From: Rhodospirillaceae bacterium UBA4468
GTDB lineage: Bacteria; Pseudomonadota; Alphaproteobacteria; Rhodospirillales; Casp-alpha2
Direction of reading: 5' to 3'
DNA length: 6,179 nucleotides
NCBI GenBank assembly: GCA_002389385.1
Contig: DGOK01000077.1
Location: forward strand, 7,090-13,268
The notes below the pieces were generated by a model. That model ran no database searches. It had not been told where the DNA came from and saw only the letters and a list, made by a program, of their open reading frames with translations. Each line of letters starts with the position of its first letter. Position 1 is the first letter of the stretch. Below, piece by piece: positions 1 to 5,418 of the stretch. A program made the position numbers and the translations under genes.

Positions 1-63
1 AAACTCGTCGGCGCCTTGCTCGCTGTATTTATCTTTAGCTCAACCGGTGTCGTTGCCGAATGA
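1..63 (+). CDS. 3' end of a reading frame encoding a signal-peptide-like segment (partial)
   Basis: The frame starting at base 1 reads KLVGALLAVFIFSSTGVVAE and then stops at TGA 61-63. It enters from outside the window, so its start is unseen. The residues look like the core and cleavage site of a Sec signal peptide: a basic residue, a hydrophobic stretch, then VVA followed by E. The TGA overlaps the ATG of the DsrE-family gene (60-62) in an ATGA arrangement. DsrE proteins of this type are commonly exported, so this segment may be the displaced signal peptide of the next gene, separated by a one-base frameshift (real, programmed or an assembly error). The alternative is the hydrophobic C-terminus of an unrelated upstream gene that is translationally coupled. 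The sequence alone cannot decide, but the composition favours the first reading. Confidence 0.5.
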   Translation, partial: KLVGALLAVFIFSSTGVVAE

Positions 64-431
64 AAACGCACAATGTCGCATTTCATGTTTATCAAAATGA
101 CAAAGGTCTTATGAACCTTGCGCTCAATAACATCGAGAACATGGTTAAACATTACGAAGCTAAAGGCGAGAAAGTGACGATCGAGCTGATCGCCTATGGT
201 CCAGGACTGAATATATTTATAGATGGCAAAAGCCCTGTTGTAGCACGCATTGAAGCAATGTCTTTAGGGATTGAAAACCTGACCTTTGCCGCTTTTGGAA
301 ATACGCACAGCAAAATGAGCAAGAAAACAGGTAAAGAAATTAAATTGCTGGACGGCGTTACGATGACAAGCTCTGGCGTTGTTCGCTTGGTCGAACTTCA
401 AGAGCAGGGATATGCCTACATCCGGCCATAG
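60..431 (+). CDS. DsrE-family protein, cysteine-less, probably meant for export
   Basis: A 123-residue protein resembling the DsrE/DsrF-like fold (PF02635 type), a small alpha/beta family that includes sulfur-relay proteins and many periplasmic proteins of unknown role. Family-like features are the LALNNIENM helix (about 20-28), AYGPGLNIF (45-53), FAAFGNT (76-82) and the C-terminal SGVVRLVELQEQGYAYIRP (105-123). In relatives I recall, the FAAFGNT position is usually FxACGNT; here it is Phe-79, and the protein has no cysteine at all, so a persulfide-carrier role is unlikely. The ATG at 60 has no clear Shine-Dalgarno sequence. Its frame is closed upstream by TAG at 36-38, so no longer start exists in this frame. 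The preceding frame encodes a signal-peptide-like segment ending at 63. If translated only from this ATG, the product would be cytoplasmic. Family call is strong; specific function is unknown. Confidence 0.85.
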   Translation: MKTHNVAFHVYQNDKGLMNLALNNIENMVKHYEAKGEKVTIELIAYGPGLNIFIDGKSPVVARIEAMSLGIENLTFAAFGNTHSKMSKKTGKEIKLLDGVTMTSSGVVRLVELQEQGYAYIRP

Positions 432-443
432 CCTAGTTTTCTT

Positions 444-479
444 TGTCTCATCGTTGCTGACCCAGTAGGGGTGAGACAG
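444..479. other. Inverted repeat / hairpin after the DsrE gene
   Basis: TGTCTCATC (444-452) pairs with GGTGAGACA (470-478), a 9-bp stem with one T-G wobble. The loop (453-469) contains a smaller CTG/CAG pairing. It begins 13 bases after the DsrE stop, where a terminator would sit. However, no T-run follows on the plus strand, and the minus strand is followed by A-rich bases. It is therefore not a canonical intrinsic terminator. It may be a weak terminator, an mRNA-stabilising hairpin or a protein-binding palindrome. Confidence 0.4.
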
Positions 480-502
480 TGAACGCCTTTGCGAGGCATC
501 AC

Positions 503-531
503 TTCCTATTTTTGGATGTTTACGCTATATT
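503..531 (+). promoter_or_regulatory. Possible promoter of the secreted-protein gene
   Basis: TATATT at 526-531 resembles a sigma-70 -10 box, with a poor -35 match (TTCCTA, 503-508) at 17-bp spacing. The -10 box lies only 6 bases before the ATG at 538, and there is no Shine-Dalgarno sequence. If used, the transcript would start at or very near the initiation codon and be leaderless or nearly so. The signal is weak and rests on hexamer similarity only. Confidence 0.25.
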
Positions 532-537
532 AATCCC

Positions 538-924
538 ATGATTATGCAGAATGCTCTCATATGGACCGCGAAAGTGGTCGCGCTCTCGGTAGCGCTTTGC
601 GTGCTTGTGCCCGGCAATGCAGAGGCGCAGAATCGTGTCAAAGGCGAATACGCCAATAGCAAATCCCCCATATACCGCGTCGGTAAAATCGATCCAAAGC
701 TTTCCAGGCTTTGTCGTAAAGGTCGTTTCAAGCAACGTAGATTGCTGCGTTTGTCTATCGGCTTTAAAGGTAAAAAGGGAAAAGGTATCACGGGTGTCGC
801 CCAACAGGGCTGGAACCTATATGATCCCGGCGGTGTTGCAGAACCTCGAAAAACCTATCATTTCTTTGATCAGGGCTATTCTAACTGCCGCGTTTTCGTC
901 GCAGATACACCGCGACCACGCTGA
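538..924 (+). CDS. Small secreted basic protein of unknown function
   Basis: A 128-residue protein I do not recognise. Residues 1-30 form a good Sec signal peptide: K12, a hydrophobic core at 13-24, and a cleavage site after AEA at 28-30 (a Cys at 21 lies inside the core, with no lipobox context). The mature part, about 98 residues, is rich in Lys/Arg, especially 54-82, and contains exactly two cysteines (59 and 117), which could form a disulfide in the periplasm. The C-terminal part, with GWNLYDPGG (91-99) and TYHFFDQGYSNCRVFVAD (106-123), looks like a compact folded unit. Two close start codons exist (538 and 544); 538 is used here. An overlapping plus-strand frame at 605-955 and minus-strand frames are less protein-like and lack the signal peptide. 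The oxygenase gene starts 30 bp downstream and may be co-transcribed. Coding status is well supported, function is not. Confidence 0.75.
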   Translation: MIMQNALIWTAKVVALSVALCVLVPGNAEAQNRVKGEYANSKSPIYRVGKIDPKLSRLCRKGRFKQRRLLRLSIGFKGKKGKGITGVAQQGWNLYDPGGVAEPRKTYHFFDQGYSNCRVFVADTPRPR

Positions 925-954
925 GCCCAATAACGATTATAGAGACCGCATCTG

Positions 955-1581
955 ATGACTGAATTCCTCGATCTTTTCCCGACCAAGATGGTGCGCGCTG
1001 AACTCGATGATTGCGAGGCACCGACACAAGACCTGATCAAACTGATCCGCGAGATGGAAAAAGCCAACAAAGGCCTGACCACAGATTACCGGGAAAACAA
1101 TCCTCTTGAGTACGACCGCGAAGGGCCTAACTGGCTGCGCGCTCAAATCAATCAAACCGTCATCGCATACCTTCAGAGCATTGGCATTGATTATTCGGTG
1201 AACTGGCAGATCCATGCCTGGGCCAATATCAATCGCGCCGGTGATTACCATGATCCTCACAATCATCCGCACGCCTATCTAAGCGGCACGTATTATCTCA
1301 AGTTGCCGGGCGAGGGGGCCAAGAAACGTCAGCGCAGTGATGTTCGTCCGAATGCCATTACATTCTATGACCCCCGCACAGGGTTCAATATGTCGTCAAT
1401 CCGCAACGACCCATATGTCGACCCGGAACTCACCGTCATGCCCAAGCCCGGCCTTCTCATGATGTGGCCCGCAGCGCTGATGCATTTCGTGCACCCGAAC
1501 TTATCCGACGAGACACGCATCTCTCTCAGCTTCAATATCGTATTGAAATGGTCGGATGAGTATTTGCCGGCGCAGTCGTAA
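955..1581 (+). CDS. Putative 2OG-Fe(II) oxygenase (TIGR02466-like)
   Basis: A 208-residue protein matching the 2-oxoglutarate/Fe(II)-dependent oxygenase family TIGR02466 (PF13759), a double-stranded beta-helix enzyme. Such enzymes use Fe(II), O2 and 2-oxoglutarate to hydroxylate or otherwise oxidise a substrate, unknown for this subfamily. Visible landmarks are the WQIHAWANINRAGDYHDPHNHPHAYLSGTYYL region (84-115, key residues His-99, Asp-100, His-102, His-104, Ser-110, Gly-111), DPR at 139-141, PGLLMMWPAALMHFVHP (165-181, distal His-177 or His-180) and ETRISLSFN (186-194), where Arg-188 is the likely 2OG-binding residue. Which histidines bind iron cannot be fixed by eye. The N-terminal 80 residues are helical in character. 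There is no signal peptide, so it is cytoplasmic. A weak ribosome site, AGAGA (941-945), lies 9 bases before the ATG. It converges on modC with 7 bp between the stops and no visible terminator. Confidence 0.88.
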   Translation: MTEFLDLFPTKMVRAELDDCEAPTQDLIKLIREMEKANKGLTTDYRENNPLEYDREGPNWLRAQINQTVIAYLQSIGIDYSVNWQIHAWANINRAGDYHDPHNHPHAYLSGTYYLKLPGEGAKKRQRSDVRPNAITFYDPRTGFNMSSIRNDPYVDPELTVMPKPGLLMMWPAALMHFVHPNLSDETRISLSFNIVLKWSDEYLPAQS

Positions 1582-1588
1582 GACGGGT

Positions 1589-2710
1589 TTAGCGGCGTCG
1601 TCCAAGACCTAAGCTCTGACGATCTATCGCAGATGTTTTCACCGACACATAGACTTCTTTGCCGGGTTTGAGATCAAGCTCGGCCAATGCACGCCTTGTG
1701 ATACGCGCAATGATCGGTGCGCCAATGTTAACGAGCACATCAACGTGCGGACTGACGCCTGGTGCCACGTGTTCGATCTCAACAACGTTGCCTTTGAAGT
1801 TATTCAACGTCGCGCTTCCTTGGGGCTTTGACGTCCCTAGAGACACATCACGGGCACGTATGCGTAATCGCATGGGTGTGCCGCGCGGGAACTCAAGCTT
1901 AGGCACCCAGATCAATCCAGCCCCGAAGCCAAGCTCGCTTAGCATATTATCTTCGTCGTGTCCCGAAACCCAGACATGGATCACGGCACCAGCTTCGAAG
2001 CGACCTGTGTGTGGGCGAAGATCAAGTCGGCTCATGATGTCTTCAACATCGCCGTTGGCAAGAGTTTTTCCATTGGCCAATACGACCATAGTATCTGCAA
2101 GCCGGATAACCTCTTCGACGGCGTGGCTCACGTAAACAATGGGGATGCCGACGTGGTCGCGAAGGCGTTCGATAAACGGCATGATGCCCGCCTTGCGGTC
2201 CATGTCGAGGGCGGCGAGGGGCTCGTCCATCAATAACAAACGAGGACTGGCGAGCAAGGCACGACCGATCGCCACACGTTGCGTTTCACCGCCAGATAAA
2301 TTGGATGGATGACGATCAAGCAGTCCCTCGATCCCGAGCATCTCGGTCACATCACTTAGTGAGTGACGGCGATCATCTACCGGGACCAGCTTCATACCGT
2401 ATTCAAGATTGTTGCGAACGTTCAAATGCGGGAACAATCGCGCGTCTTGAAACACATAACCGACACGACGTTTTTCTGGTGCGATATTGATCCCTTGCGC
2501 CGCATCAAACAAAACATCTCCGCTGATAGAAATCCGGCCACTTTTTGGGCGCAACAATCCGGCCAGGCATTCAACGATACTCGTCTTGCCCGTGCCTGAG
2601 CGCCCAAACAATGCGGTCAGTCCGCCATCAGATTCAAATTTTGCATTGAGCGTGAAATCACCACGTTCAATCTCGATATCAACATCAACGGTGCTGTTCA
2701 GATCATTCAT
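1589..2710 (-). CDS. modC: Molybdate ABC transporter ATP-binding protein ModC
   Basis: A 373-residue ATPase of the molybdate (and usually tungstate) importer, acting on the inner face of the cytoplasmic membrane. Visible motifs are Walker A GRSGTGKTS (36-44), Q-loop VFQD with Gln-88, signature LSGGE (138-142), Walker B LLLMDEPLAALD (158-169) and H-loop His-196. The C-terminal part, about 295-365, looks like a single Mop/TOBE domain, the molybdate-binding regulatory module typical of ModC, including NNFKGNVVEIEHVAPGVS at 303-320. The length fits ModC (about 350-380) and exceeds short ABC ATPases that lack the TOBE domain. The ATG overlaps the modB stop by 4 bp (ATGA), and a GAGG ribosome site (plus-strand 2719-2722) lies 8 bases upstream inside modB. 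All catalytic motifs are intact. A sulfate or iron ABC ATPase is excluded mainly by the adjacent modA and modB. Confidence 0.95.
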   Translation of the reverse strand: MNDLNSTVDVDIEIERGDFTLNAKFESDGGLTALFGRSGTGKTSIVECLAGLLRPKSGRISISGDVLFDAAQGINIAPEKRRVGYVFQDARLFPHLNVRNNLEYGMKLVPVDDRRHSLSDVTEMLGIEGLLDRHPSNLSGGETQRVAIGRALLASPRLLLMDEPLAALDMDRKAGIMPFIERLRDHVGIPIVYVSHAVEEVIRLADTMVVLANGKTLANGDVEDIMSRLDLRPHTGRFEAGAVIHVWVSGHDEDNMLSELGFGAGLIWVPKLEFPRGTPMRLRIRARDVSLGTSKPQGSATLNNFKGNVVEIEHVAPGVSPHVDVLVNIGAPIIARITRRALAELDLKPGKEVYVSVKTSAIDRQSLGLGRRR

Positions 2711-3390
2711 CCGCCGAGCCTCGACTTCAATCGGCGTGCCATCATCTCTGAGACGAGGAGGGCGGCAAACGCGACAATGACGGAGATAACAACGAGACGA
2801 AATGCACCAGCTTCGCCGCCCGGAATTTGTGTCAGCGTATAGAGCGCGATGGGGAGTGTTCGTGTTTCGCCTGGAATGTTTGAGACAAACGTAATCGTTG
2901 CCCCGAACTCGCCCAGGCTTCTGGCAAATCCGAGGATCGCGCCCGTAAGGATACCCGGGCTGGCAAGCGGGAGTGTTACCGTTGCAAATACCCGAAGCGG
3001 GTTCGCACCCAAAGTACGCGCGGCTTGCTCGAGCCCTTGATCAACGGATTCAAGTGACAAGCGGATCGCACGCACCATAAGCGGAAACGCCATAACCGCC
3101 GCTGCAACCGCCGCACCTTTCCACGTGAAGGCAAACGTCAGTCCAAACGTGTCGAACAAGAAGCTGCCGACAATACCATTTCGACCCAGCCCCACCAGCA
3201 ATACATATCCAACAACAACAGGCGGCAAGATCAACGGCAGATGTACAAATCCATCCAAAAATGATTTTCCAGGAAAAGTCTTTCTGGCCAAAACCCATGC
3301 CACAAGGATCGCAATGGGTAAGCTGAAACCGACAGCAGCTAAGGCGACTTGAAGGCTCAGTTTAAGGGCTTCAATTTCCAGATCACTCAT
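2707..3390 (-). CDS. modB: Molybdate ABC transporter permease ModB
   Basis: A 227-residue integral membrane permease forming the channel of the molybdate importer as a homodimer. Hydrophobic segments occur at about 10-34, 50-68, 91-108, 143-157 and 197-215, the usual five or so spans of ModB. The LPLILPPVVVGYVLL stretch (51-65) is characteristic of ModB/CysT-type permeases. The cytoplasmic EAA coupling loop is visible as EQAARTLGANPLRVFATVTLP (121-141), with the conserved Gly-128 that contacts ModC. SLGEFGATITFVSNIPGETRTLP (158-180) is also typical of the family. The gene overlaps modA by 4 bp upstream and modC by 4 bp downstream, so translation is probably coupled along the operon. The ribosome site is weak (GAGAA, plus-strand 3397-3401). 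Length and motifs are complete. Confidence 0.95.
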   Translation of the reverse strand: MSDLEIEALKLSLQVALAAVGFSLPIAILVAWVLARKTFPGKSFLDGFVHLPLILPPVVVGYVLLVGLGRNGIVGSFLFDTFGLTFAFTWKGAAVAAAVMAFPLMVRAIRLSLESVDQGLEQAARTLGANPLRVFATVTLPLASPGILTGAILGFARSLGEFGATITFVSNIPGETRTLPIALYTLTQIPGGEAGAFRLVVISVIVAFAALLVSEMMARRLKSRLGG

Positions 3391-4151
3391 GAACCATTCT
3401 CAACATTAAATCCGGCCTTTTGAAAGGCGGCGCGTCCTTGCTTGGAAGAAAAGAGGGCGAATACACGTTTTGCTGCATCACTATCCCGACCTTTGACCAA
3501 GGCCATAGGGTAATCAATTTGAGTATGTGTCTCTGGCGCAAACGTATAAACAACTTTGACATCCAGACTGACGATGGCATCGGTCGCATAGACAATACCC
3601 GCATTGGCTTCACCTCTGACAACGACGGCGAGGGCGGCACGCACATTCGGCATCCGAAGTGTCTTGGTTCGTAATTGGTCCCAAACGCCCAGCGACGTGA
3701 GCGCTTGTTTGGCATAGATACCTGCCGGTACATGATCCGGATCACCAAGTGCAATCCGATCCTGACCAAGCCAGTGGATCAAATCGTCTGCCGTCTTGAT
3801 CGTCATGGCCGATGATGTTGGCGCGATGACAACCAGTTTGTTCCGGCTTATGACACGTGTGCTCTCGGTAACAACGAACGCATTGTCGCTGAGATAACGC
3901 ATCCATTTCTTATTGGCCGAGATAAATATATCCGCCGGTGCGCCGCTGGCAATTTGTCGGGCGAGGGTGGAACTGGCTGCAAAGACAGCACGGCATTCAG
4001 TTCCAATGTGTTCTTTGCAGGTCGCCAGTAAAGCGTCGACGGCTTGCTGTGTACTCGCAGCAGCAAACACCGTCACGGGCTCACCACCGATACCCTTTCC
4101 GGGCACAGAGAACAGCAGAACAAACGAGAATAAAAAGATAGATCGCAACAT
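3387..4151 (-). CDS. modA: Molybdate ABC transporter substrate-binding protein ModA
   Basis: The periplasmic molybdate-binding protein that delivers the oxyanion to ModBC. The ATG at 4151 gives 254 residues and a compact signal peptide (MLRSIFLFSFVLLFSVPGKG, then IGGE). A GTG at 4172 would add seven residues, MRGYSHL, before the hydrophobic core; neither start has a strong ribosome site, and the ATG is preferred for its signal-peptide shape. Counting from that ATG, ModA landmarks are VTVFAAAST (26-34) and VFAASSTLARQIASGAPADIFIS (56-78), whose Ser residues contribute to oxyanion binding. Also visible are KLVVIAP (105-111), GDPDHVPAG (136-144) and NAGIVYATDA (182-191). Length is normal for the family. 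It is the first gene of modABC and overlaps modB by 4 bp (ATGA). A tungstate preference cannot be excluded from sequence. Confidence 0.94.
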   Translation of the reverse strand: MLRSIFLFSFVLLFSVPGKGIGGEPVTVFAAASTQQAVDALLATCKEHIGTECRAVFAASSTLARQIASGAPADIFISANKKWMRYLSDNAFVVTESTRVISRNKLVVIAPTSSAMTIKTADDLIHWLGQDRIALGDPDHVPAGIYAKQALTSLGVWDQLRTKTLRMPNVRAALAVVVRGEANAGIVYATDAIVSLDVKVVYTFAPETHTQIDYPMALVKGRDSDAAKRVFALFSSKQGRAAFQKAGFNVENGS

Positions 4152-4288
4152 GAGATGACTATACCCACGCACTCTCGGCTTTGCATCTACATTGCCGTGA
4201 AACGCCCGAAATGAATATCACAAGAAACGGGTCGATTTAGGTGTGGTGCTTTGGCTAAAACGAAAGCCATACATTCAGGAGCACACGC
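4152..4288. promoter_or_regulatory. Divergent intergenic region between modA and the DUF1203 gene
   Basis: These 137 bp must hold the modABC promoter on the minus strand and probably the promoter of the DUF1203 gene on the plus strand. I found no convincing -35/-10 pair on either strand and no recognisable ModE palindrome (the TATAT-rich half-sites known from E. coli are absent). The only clear structure is a 5-bp inverted repeat, TGGCT (4252-4256) with AGCCA (4265-4269) around an 8-base A-rich loop. It lies just upstream of the ribosome site of the DUF1203 gene and could be a small operator or chance. Confidence 0.45.
4277..4281 (+). promoter_or_regulatory. Strong Shine-Dalgarno site for the DUF1203 gene
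   Basis: AGGAG lies 7 bases before the ATG at 4289, an ideal spacing and the strongest ribosome site in the window. It fixes the start of the DUF1203 gene and argues against the alternative frame that opens at 4251. Confidence 0.75.
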
Positions 4289-4756
4289 ATGTCATTTCAA
4301 GTTTACGCACTCGACGAAACCCAATTCAAAAAATACTTCACAATGTCTGAGGCCGAGCTTGCGGAAAACAATGCCCGACTTGAGGTTGTTCAGGAACATC
4401 CCAGGACACCTTGTCGTGTCAGTCTGGACGACGCACAAATTGGCGAGACCGTCGCACTTATGAACTACACACATCAAACCGGTGCATCACCTTATAAATC
4501 TTCACATGCGATCTCTGTTCGAAAAGATGTAAAGGCCGTTCAATTACCGCCCGGCACGATCCCACACGTATTATATTCCAGGCTTATGTCGGTGCGTGGA
4601 TTTGACCAAAACCACATGATGATTGCAGCGGACGTTGTCGACGGTGAAGAGCTTCAAAATACTATTGAAACTTTCTTTGCTGATACAGAGGTCGATTACA
4701 TCCACCTTCATAATGCCAAACCTGGATGCTTTGCTGCAAAAGTCACACGGGCGTAA
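4289..4756 (+). CDS. DUF1203 family protein
   Basis: A 155-residue soluble protein matching the DUF1203 family (PF06718), whose biochemical role is not established as far as I know. Family-type motifs are TPCRVSLDDAQIGETVALMNY (40-60), the SPYKSSHAISVR stretch (67-78, with Ser-71, Ser-72, His-73), SRLMSVRGFD (97-106), MIAADVVDGEEL (111-122) and the C-terminal YIHLHNAKPGCFAAKVTR (137-154). Two cysteines (42 and 147) and two histidines (73 and 141) sit in these conserved blocks and could form a metal site or an active site, which is inference. There is no signal peptide or membrane span, so it is cytoplasmic. Length is normal for the family. It is divergent from modA and 66 bp upstream of the PilZ gene (using the start chosen for that gene). 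Confidence 0.9.
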   Translation: MSFQVYALDETQFKKYFTMSEAELAENNARLEVVQEHPRTPCRVSLDDAQIGETVALMNYTHQTGASPYKSSHAISVRKDVKAVQLPPGTIPHVLYSRLMSVRGFDQNHMMIAADVVDGEELQNTIETFFADTEVDYIHLHNAKPGCFAAKVTRA

Positions 4757-4822
4757 AGAAACGAATTGTTAAGAAATGCGTCGCTAGGGTTGAGGGTCAT
4801 GCATTGGCCTCAAGAGACAAGA

Positions 4823-5212
4823 ATGTCTGCCCTTCAAATCTGGCCGGATAGCGAAACCGAAGAAATTGGACGCGCATCTGGATATAACAATCGTCATAAC
4901 ACACGGAACAACAGTCCGATATTAGCCGCACAAATTCGCGGTCGCACATATCAAACATTGAACTGGAGCCTCAGTGGGCTTTTGGTCGGTGATTATGATT
5001 GCGTGCTCAGCGTTGGCGATACCTTTGAAATTGATCAGATCGGACGAGCGGGCAAAACCAGCTGGCCGGTGATGATACAGGCCCGCGTTTTACGCACCGG
5101 CGGACAGAGCGGCATGGAACTCGCCGCACAATTCCTCACAATCAGTGCACCTGCATTTGATATCCTTGAAGGCATACTTTTGCGCCGTCCAAACTTCCGC
5201 AGCGCAGTTTAA
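4823..5212 (+). CDS. Single-domain PilZ protein, probable c-di-GMP receptor
   Basis: A 129-residue protein from the ATG at 4823 that is essentially one PilZ domain (PF07238 type). PilZ domains bind cyclic di-GMP and pass the signal to motility, polysaccharide or other targets. The two binding motifs are present: RxxxR as RHNTR at 24-28, and [D/N]xSxxG as NWSLSG at 47-52. The rest reads as the beta-barrel (VGDTFEI near 64-70, VMIQARVLRTGG near 83-94, GMELAAQFL near 97-105). Start choice is uncertain. The ATG at 4823 has AAGAGA (4812-4817) 5 bases upstream. The ATG at 4799 adds eight residues but has GAGGG only 2 bases away. A TTG at 4766 opens the frame further, through what looks like untranslated leader. 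There is no output domain, so its partner is unknown, and no flagellar, cellulose or chemotaxis gene is adjacent. Confidence 0.75.
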   Translation: MSALQIWPDSETEEIGRASGYNNRHNTRNNSPILAAQIRGRTYQTLNWSLSGLLVGDYDCVLSVGDTFEIDQIGRAGKTSWPVMIQARVLRTGGQSGMELAAQFLTISAPAFDILEGILLRRPNFRSAV

Positions 5213-5233
5213 GAATAAAAGCTCTTTTTATTC
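5213..5233. repeat. AT-rich palindrome after the PilZ gene, possible terminator
   Basis: GAATAAAA (5213-5220) pairs with TTTTATTC (5226-5233) around the loop GCTCT, directly after the PilZ stop codon. The stem has 8 bp, mostly A-T, and the 3' arm supplies a T-run. It could help end transcription together with the GC-rich hairpins that follow at once. An almost all-AT stem is atypical for an intrinsic terminator. Confidence 0.4.
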
Positions 5234-5302
5234 GTCCCCCCGGCGAAGGCCGGGGTCCAGCTCAATGGCTCTCTGGATTCCGGCCTGCGCCGGAATGATG
5301 AA
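5231..5302. repeat. REP-like two-hairpin palindromic intergenic element
   Basis: Two GC-rich hairpins lie head to tail. CCCCGGC (5238-5244) pairs with GCCGGGG (5249-5255) around GAAG, and ATTCCGGC (5277-5284) pairs with GCCGGAAT (5289-5296) around CTGC. Between them TCCAG (5256-5260) can pair with CTGGA (5273-5277, sharing A5277 with the second hairpin), and the ends TTCGTC (5231-5236) and GATGAA (5297-5302) pair with one wobble, giving a cloverleaf-like fold. This matches the widespread proteobacterial repeat whose false translation reads RRRPGSSS...WIPACAGMM, in multiple copies in many genomes. Such elements are usually non-autonomous and may act as terminators, mRNA stabilisers or mobile REP/MITE-like sequences. 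Copy number here cannot be seen from one window. Confidence 0.8.
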
Positions 5303-5341
5303 GATTTTAATTATAAATTCATGGCACCGATAAACATCCAT

Positions 5342-5361
5342 ACTTCGATATAGGACGAAGT
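5342..5361. promoter_or_regulatory. 6-bp inverted repeat, possible operator of the permease gene
   Basis: ACTTCG (5342-5347) and CGAAGT (5356-5361) form a perfect 6-bp inverted repeat around ATATAGGA. It lies 57 bases before the permease ATG. A -10-like TATATT at 5382-5387 lies downstream, with no good -35 hexamer, so the repeat would sit near or over the -35 region. This is suggestive of a regulator site, but short repeats like this also occur by chance. Confidence 0.3.
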
Positions 5362-5418
5362 GTATTTCTCTGCCTTCAATGTATATTAGCGTCCAACACA
5401 CAAAACGGACGGACCCTG

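Noticed and set aside
444..479. Hairpin after the DsrE gene as a canonical Rho-independent terminator
   Set aside because: The stem is present but no T-run follows on either strand, so it is listed only as an inverted repeat.
520..955. Alternative frames on both strands overlapping the secreted-protein gene (520-804 and 525-791 minus, 605-955 plus)
   Set aside because: None has a signal peptide or recognisable motif, and the 538-924 frame has a clear signal peptide and a folded-looking C-terminus.
1659..2780. Plus-strand frames antisense to modC (for example 1659-2135 and 2487-2780)
   Set aside because: They are opposite a complete ModC with all ABC motifs and show no protein-like features of their own.
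3383..3769. Minus-strand frame inside modA, and plus-strand frames at 3420-3674 and 3913-4158
   Set aside because: They are out-of-frame or antisense shadows of an intact modA.
4251..4463. Short plus-strand frame overlapping the start of the DUF1203 gene
   Set aside because: The DUF1203 frame has a strong ribosome site at ideal spacing and family motifs; this frame has neither.
5145..5333. Plus-strand frame reading RRRPGSSS...WIPACAGMM
   Set aside because: This is the well-known false translation of the two-hairpin intergenic repeat, not a protein.
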